Shown here: piece by piece, positions 59,210-64,000 of the stretch
How the letters are laid out: every line of letters begins with the position of its first letter
How positions within the stretch are numbered: the first letter of the stretch is position 1
Origin: Hibiscus mutabilis
Lineage: Eukaryota; Streptophyta; Magnoliopsida; Malvales; Malvaceae
DNA length: 64,000 bases
NCBI GenBank assembly: GCA_019671005.1
Contig: CM033718.1
Coordinates: forward strand, 21,580,014 to 21,644,013
Direction: 5' to 3'
Translations under genes and position numbers: made by a program
Notes under the pieces: generated by a model
What the model was told of the DNA's origin: nothing
Database searches by the model: none
What the model saw: the letters and a program-made list of their open reading frames with translations, nothing else

Positions 59210-60480
59210 TTGTAGGGGGAGCATTGCTACAAGGCCAAAGCTACATATGCAAACTCATGGCACCTTGATAGTGGATGCTCAAGACATATGACTGGTGACA
59301 AGAGTCAGTTCTTGGAGCTAAAACCAAAGAGTGGAGGAGTAGTGACTTTCGGTGACAACTCTAAAGTTCACATTGAAGGAATTGGTTCCATTGGTAATCA
59401 CTCTTCTATTCTCATTGATAATGTTTTATATGTCAACATTCTAAAACATAACCTTTTAAGCATAAGCCAACTTTGTGATAAAGGTTTCAATGTTCTTTTT
59501 GATTTAAATGGTTACAAAATTTTAAACATTGAAACTAACAAAATTTTGCTTATTGGTCATCGCATAGGGAACATATACATGGTTCATTTAGATAGCATTC
59601 ATATTTCAAATGCATGTTTTGTTGCAAAAGATGAACATGACTCATGGTTATGGCATAAAAAACTAGGGCATGCAAGAATGAGTGTTTTGGAAAAATTGGT
59701 TTTAAAAGATCTAGTAAGAGATTTGCCTAAAATAAAGTTCTCTTGATAAAATTTGTGATGCTTGTGCAAAAGGCAAACATAAAATAGTTTCTTTTAAACC
59801 TATTAATGATGTTTCTAATAGTAGAGTTTTACAATTAATCCACATGGATATTTTTGGCCCTATTAGGACTATGAGCTTGGGTGGAAAATCATATGCATTT
59901 GTTAGTAGATGATTACTCTAGGTACACTTGGTTTCTGTTCTTAAGTACCAAGGATGAGGCTTTAGAAAAATCATCACGTTTTCAAAAATTACTCAAAATG
60001 ATGTTGGTCAATCTATTTCTCATGTTAGAAGTGACCATATTACCGAATTTCAAAATTTAGGTTATGAGGATTTTTGTAACTCAAATGGTATAAGCCATAA
60101 TTTTTTTGCTCCTCGCACTCTTCAACAAAATGGGGTTGTTGAGAGGAGAAATCAAACTTTAGAAGAAATGGCTAGAACCATGCTTTGTGAAAACAATTTG
60201 CCAAAGTATTTTTGGGCGGAAGCCACTAATACCGCTTGTTACATTATCAACTGAGTAATGATTAGGCCGATTTTAAAGAAAACACCTTATGAGATTTTAA
60301 AATCCAAAAGGCCTAACATTAGCTATTTTTATCCTTTTGGATGTAAATGTTTTGTTTTAAATAATGGAAAAGACAATTTGGACAAATTTGATGCTAAAAG
60401 TGATGAAGCTATTTTCTTAGGTTATTCTTTAAACTCTAAAGCCTATAGTGTATTTAATAAAAGAACTTTGGTAGTTTAAG
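59210..60480 (+). pseudogene. Protease and integrase (Sirevirus type), frameshifted
   Basis: The aspartic protease site reads WHLDSGCSRHMTGD with DSG at 59267-59275. The GAG-pre-integrase segment (WLWHKKLGHARMSVLEKL) leads to the integrase zinc pair CDACAKGKH (about 59757). The integrase core shows HMDIFGPI, VDDYSRYTWFLFLS, a VRSDH block and NGVVERRNQTLEEMARTML, the last holding the catalytic Glu; YPFGCKCFVLN follows. Breaks: a frameshift at 59744, another near 59905, one near 59970, a stop at 60253-60255 and one at 60477-60479. Confidence 0.88.
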
Positions 60481-62340
60481 AGTCTATACATGTGGTTTTC
60501 GATGATAACCTCCTTTCGAGGAAGGATTCTTGTGATAATGATGATGTAGGAATTTTTAAAGCCAATGATGGTGGACAATCATCAAAGGTAGATGAAGTTC
60601 CTTCCAAAGAAGAAGAAGCACAAGATCCACCTCTAGAAGCATTGAAGGACATGACTCTAGAGGAGAAGGAAGTGGGCTATCCAAGGGAGTTCAACTATGT
60701 CAAAGATGGTAAGATTTTTGATGATCCATCCGAAGGGGTAACCACTAGACTTTCTCTTAAAAATGCTTGTAATGTTGCATTTATCCTATTCATTGAGCCT
60801 AAAAATATCAAAGAAGCATTAAAAGATAATTATTGGATATTGGCTATGCAAGAGGAATTTAATCAATTTGAGAGAAGTCAAGTTTGAACATTAGTTGACA
60901 GGCCTAATAATAAGTCTACCATAGAAACTAAATGAGTTTTTATAAAAAAATAGATGAGAGCGGTAACATAGTGAGAAACAAGGCTAGACTTGTTGATCAA
61001 GGTTACACTCAAGAAAAAGGAATTGATTTTGATGAAACTTATGCACCCGTAGCTAGAATTGAAGCTATTAGGATGCTTCTTGCATTTGCATGTTATCATG
61101 AATTCAAGCCGTTTCAAATGGATGTAAAAAGTGCTTTTCAAAATGGTTTTATTAATGAAGAAGTGTATGTAGAACAACCACCTAGTTTTGAAGATCCAAA
61201 ATATCCAAACCATGTTTTTAAACTTTCAAAAGCTTTATATGGTTTGAAGCAAGCTCCTAGAGCTTGCTATGAAAGGTTGTCAAGATTTTTAATTAAAAAA
61301 GGTTTTGAGAAAGGAAAGGTGGATACTACACTCTTTATTAAAAGAAATGGCAAAGGCATTTTAGTAGTTCAAATTTATGTTGATGACATAATTTTTGGTT
61401 CTACTAATGAATTGTTTTGCCAAGATTTTGCTAAGTTAATGAAAGATGAGTTCGAAATGAGCATGATGGGGGAGCTCTCATTCTTTTTGGGACTCTAAAT
61501 CAAACAAAGGAAAGATGACATCTTCATTAATCAAGCTAAGTACATCGAGGACATGCTCAAGAAGTTTGGCTTGGAGAATGTGAAAACTTAAGCCACACCA
61601 ATGAGCTCTTCTACAAAGCTTGACAAAGATGAAGAAGGTAAGTGTGTTTATTTAAAGCTTTATTGCTCTATGATTAGATATTTGCTTTATCTTACCGCAA
61701 GTAGACTAGACATAATGTTTAATGTTTGCTTGTGTGCTAGATTTCAGGCTAGTCCTAGAGAATCACACCTTATAGCCGTTAAGAGAATCTTTAGATACCT
61801 TAGAGACACTCATTGTTTAGGGATTTGGTATCCTAGAGATTCCTCATTTGATTTGCATGCGTATTCAGATGCGAATTATGGAGGTTGTAAGATAGATAGA
61901 AAAAGTACCTCCAGTACTTGCCAGTTTTTAGGTAGTATGCTCGTATCTTGGTTCTCCAAGAAACAAAATAGTGTAGCTTTATCTACCACCGAAGCAGAAT
62001 ACATATCGGTTGGAAGTTATTGTGCTCAAGTCCTTTGGATGAAACAACAACTTTTAGATTATAAAATTGATGTAGGTACCATCCCTCTTAAGTGTTGACA
62101 ATACTAGTGCCATATATCTTACTAAGAATCTCATCCAACATTCTAGAACCAAGGATATAGAGATAAGACATCATTTCATTAGAGATCATGTCTTAAAAAA
62201 TAATGCAATTCTAGAATATATAGACACCCTGAATCAACTAGCAGATATTTTTACCAAACCTCTAGACAAAGAGTGTTTTTGGTCTCTTAGGAGAGAGTTA
62301 GGTTTAACTAGCCATTTTAGTCTTAAAACTTGCTTGAATT
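60481..62340 (+). pseudogene. Reverse transcriptase and RNase H (Sirevirus type)
   Basis: RT begins with the linker IKEALKDNYWILAMQEEFNQF, passes stops at 60885 and 60934, then reads KARLVDQGYTQEKGIDFDET, FQMDVKSAFQNGFINEEVYV, LYGLKQAPRAC and the catalytic YVDDIIFGSTN (61376-61408). A stop occurs at 61496-61498 and another near 61589. RNase H reads YSDANYGGCKIDRKSTS and STTEAEYISVGSYC; a one-base insertion near 62095 shifts the frame, after which DIEIRHHFIRDH and LADIFTKPLD complete the domain. Confidence 0.9.
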
Positions 62341-62389
62341 TGTTTGATTCCATTGCTTATGTGTTTTTGCTCCTATATGCATCTATGCC

Positions 62390-63240
62390 TGTTGCTAAGG
62401 GGAGTATGCATATGTTTTTTGATCATACATGATGTTCATACATCATTTGCATGCATTTCGGTTCGATTAAAATCAATTTTTTGAGCACCTTGTTGCCAAA
62501 AACCACATTTCTGGCACAAGGGTATCGATACGGTGTTTTGCGTATCGATACGAGTTCATGAACATGTTTCAGTACAGGTTTAACTTGTATCGGTACGGGG
62601 TCGTATATCGAAACAGCTAAAATTGTTTCGGTACTGCATTTTGATACACACAGGTGGCGTATCGATACGAGGAGCTGCTAGAGAGTTAAAAGAGCATTAA
62701 AAGAGGGTTTTCAACTTTAAATCAAAGTCTACTTTTCTCTCAAACCCTAGATACGTTTTTACCTATTTAAACCCATTCAAACCCTCTAAATTTTCACAAA
62801 TCATCAAAATATTTTGAGGGCTTTTGGTTTTCTCATCAAATCTAAGCTAAATCATCAAGTCTTATGCATCATCATCTCTTCATTCATCCATAATCCCATA
62901 CTCAAGGTATAAACTTCTTTTCTTTATTTCTTAATTTCGTTCTTGTTTTTAAATTGTTTTCGTTTAAAATTTATATATTTAGTATGTATATAACTTTGTT
63001 TTCAAAGGTTTTGTAAAAACGTTTTCAAAACTGAATTTTTTTTGTTCGAATATAAAATTATGTCGTATATTTCTCAACATTGTTTTTCAGTTTTCTTTTT
63101 ACCAAAATTTTTTATACTTTATATGATTTTAAACTATTCGATATAGGATTTTACAATACTTTGATCATTGGATTGTTCATTGGATCGAATGTGATGATTT
63201 ATGCATACATATTGCTTTTGGTTTGATTTTTATTTCAAGT
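62390..63240 (+). other. Post-pol non-coding region with palindromes
   Basis: It starts with a polypurine-like CTAAGGGGAGTATG (62397) and holds eight CGTATCGATACG-type motifs (62522-62670), the same motif as in the 5' LTR, followed by a leader-like AT-rich stretch to 63240. No LTR start matching the left end is found, so this is internal sequence. Confidence 0.6.
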
Positions 63241-63248
63241 CTTATTAT

Positions 63249-64000
63249 GGGTCCTAAGAAAAGACAAAGAAAAGATATGACATCTAGTTTCAATCCTCCA
63301 AATGAAAATCCCAAAAATATTGGTAATAAACCCAACCTTACCCATATTTTTCAAAATTGTTTTAATGAGCCAAGATATCCAAATGCTATGGATCGTTTTA
63401 AACATTATCAAAGTTTTAAAATCCTCCGTGAGCACACTGTTTCGATCCCTTTTTTATCTTCCGAAAGATTTAAATTTAGATATCTTGAGTTGATGTAACA
63501 ATGGAACTTCATGCAATTTTTTAGCATTACTGGGGATTTTATACCAAAACCTTGTTTTGATTTTTTACTAAAATGCCTGGTGTGTTTATAATGAAGATAG
63601 ATCCGAAGTTGTTGCTACCGAATCTTATCTTATGGGTAAAAAGTTTAAAATTGACTCTTCGGTTTTAGAATTTCTTTTGGGTTTTGAGATTGTGAGAATT
63701 GATAATGAGGACTATTTGGGACACGTTCTTGGTGGCTTTATGACCGTGCTAGATGCTCATGACCGCATCCTTCACCTCATGATCACTTGGTGGTTTCGTC
63801 CATCTGGTGGAATATTCTCAACGATCCAGCTAGTCGACAAATTTTGGATCCGTTGCTTTCGTGAGAGTAAGCGTCTAAACCTTGCTCAAATCATGTTTCC
63901 GGAGATAGTCTTTCTTGTGCAAAACCGCCATACAACTATTGTTTCACCCTTCACCTACGACATTGCGTTGAGCTATTTGTTTCACAAGATTGGAATCGAT
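63249..64000 (+). pseudogene. Extra ORF downstream of pol (env-region ORF), broken
   Basis: A frame starting MGPKKRQRKDMTSS runs to 63498, then, through stops and frame changes, a recognisably protein-like stretch continues to the window edge (YLMGKKFKIDSSVLEFLLGF, DYLGHVLGGF, RLNLAQIMFPEIVF, FTYDIALSYLFHKIG). This arrangement is like the additional ORF carried by some Sireviruses and by Athila elements after pol. No receptor-binding, fusion or catalytic motif is visible. It could alternatively belong to another element joined here. Confidence 0.45.

Larger units (their letters stand above)
56287..64000 (+). mobile_element. Sirevirus-type Ty1/copia element (partial, degenerate)
   Basis: Plus-strand order is LTR, tRNA-Met primer site (57498), gag with zinc knuckle and a long coiled-coil tail, protease, integrase, RT and RNase H, then an extra region with a further ORF. 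This PR-IN-RT-RH order is copia. The RT motif YVDDIIFGSTN, the coiled-coil gag extension and the post-pol ORF are Sirevirus traits. The 3' LTR lies beyond 64000. Many frameshifts and stops make it defective. Confidence 0.88.

Overview
The window is nuclear DNA of a flowering plant, most likely a eudicot. It has AT-rich intergenic sequence, GT-AG introns, intron-rich genes for plant-specific families (MLO, RMR-type PA-RING, thaumatin-like) and a dense layer of plant transposons. The species cannot be fixed from the sequence.

Only three host genes are well supported, all on the minus strand: a complete 15-exon MLO gene (12474-16234, 577 codons, all splice junctions in phase), a PA-TM-RING (RMR-like) gene (38168-39876) with a one-base frameshift inside the RING, and a three-exon thaumatin-like gene (47231-48421) with a C-terminal extension that looks like a GPI signal. 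A fourth gene-like block (52133-52930) is a kinase-less, broken copy of an LRR receptor gene lying between long terminal inverted repeats; it reads best as a gene fragment captured by a Mutator-like element (Pack-MULE).

The rest is mostly transposons. 1-10056: two head-to-tail Athila-like Ty3/gypsy elements on the minus strand sharing one LTR. 10057-12170: a copia gag/LTR stub and an internally deleted LINE. 20430-29592: a solo LTR with target duplication CTTCT, interrupted by a non-autonomous Tekay/Del-type element (22525-28760, target duplication TTTAT). 29717-37953: a complete 8.2-kb non-coding LTR element (LARD) of Tat/Ogre type with target duplication AAACT. 41180-46862: four DNA transposons (a TIR element, a Harbinger-like element holding a hAT element with duplication CATATGAC, a 1.54-kb foldback MULE, a Tourist-like element). 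56287 to the end: a degenerate Sirevirus-type copia element running out of the window.

The most unusual signal is that several retroelements are each peppered with their own short palindrome. The Athila-like pair carries a TTGCC-NN-GGCAA motif more than 25 times, in LTRs, UTRs and coding sequence alike. The Sirevirus carries CGTATCGATACG-type motifs about 20 times. The LARD carries about 26 copies of GTTCT-N8-AGAAC in a tandem array. In the Athila-like element one motif copy is a clean in-frame 12-base insertion into a conserved polymerase segment, which suggests these motifs can be inserted as units.
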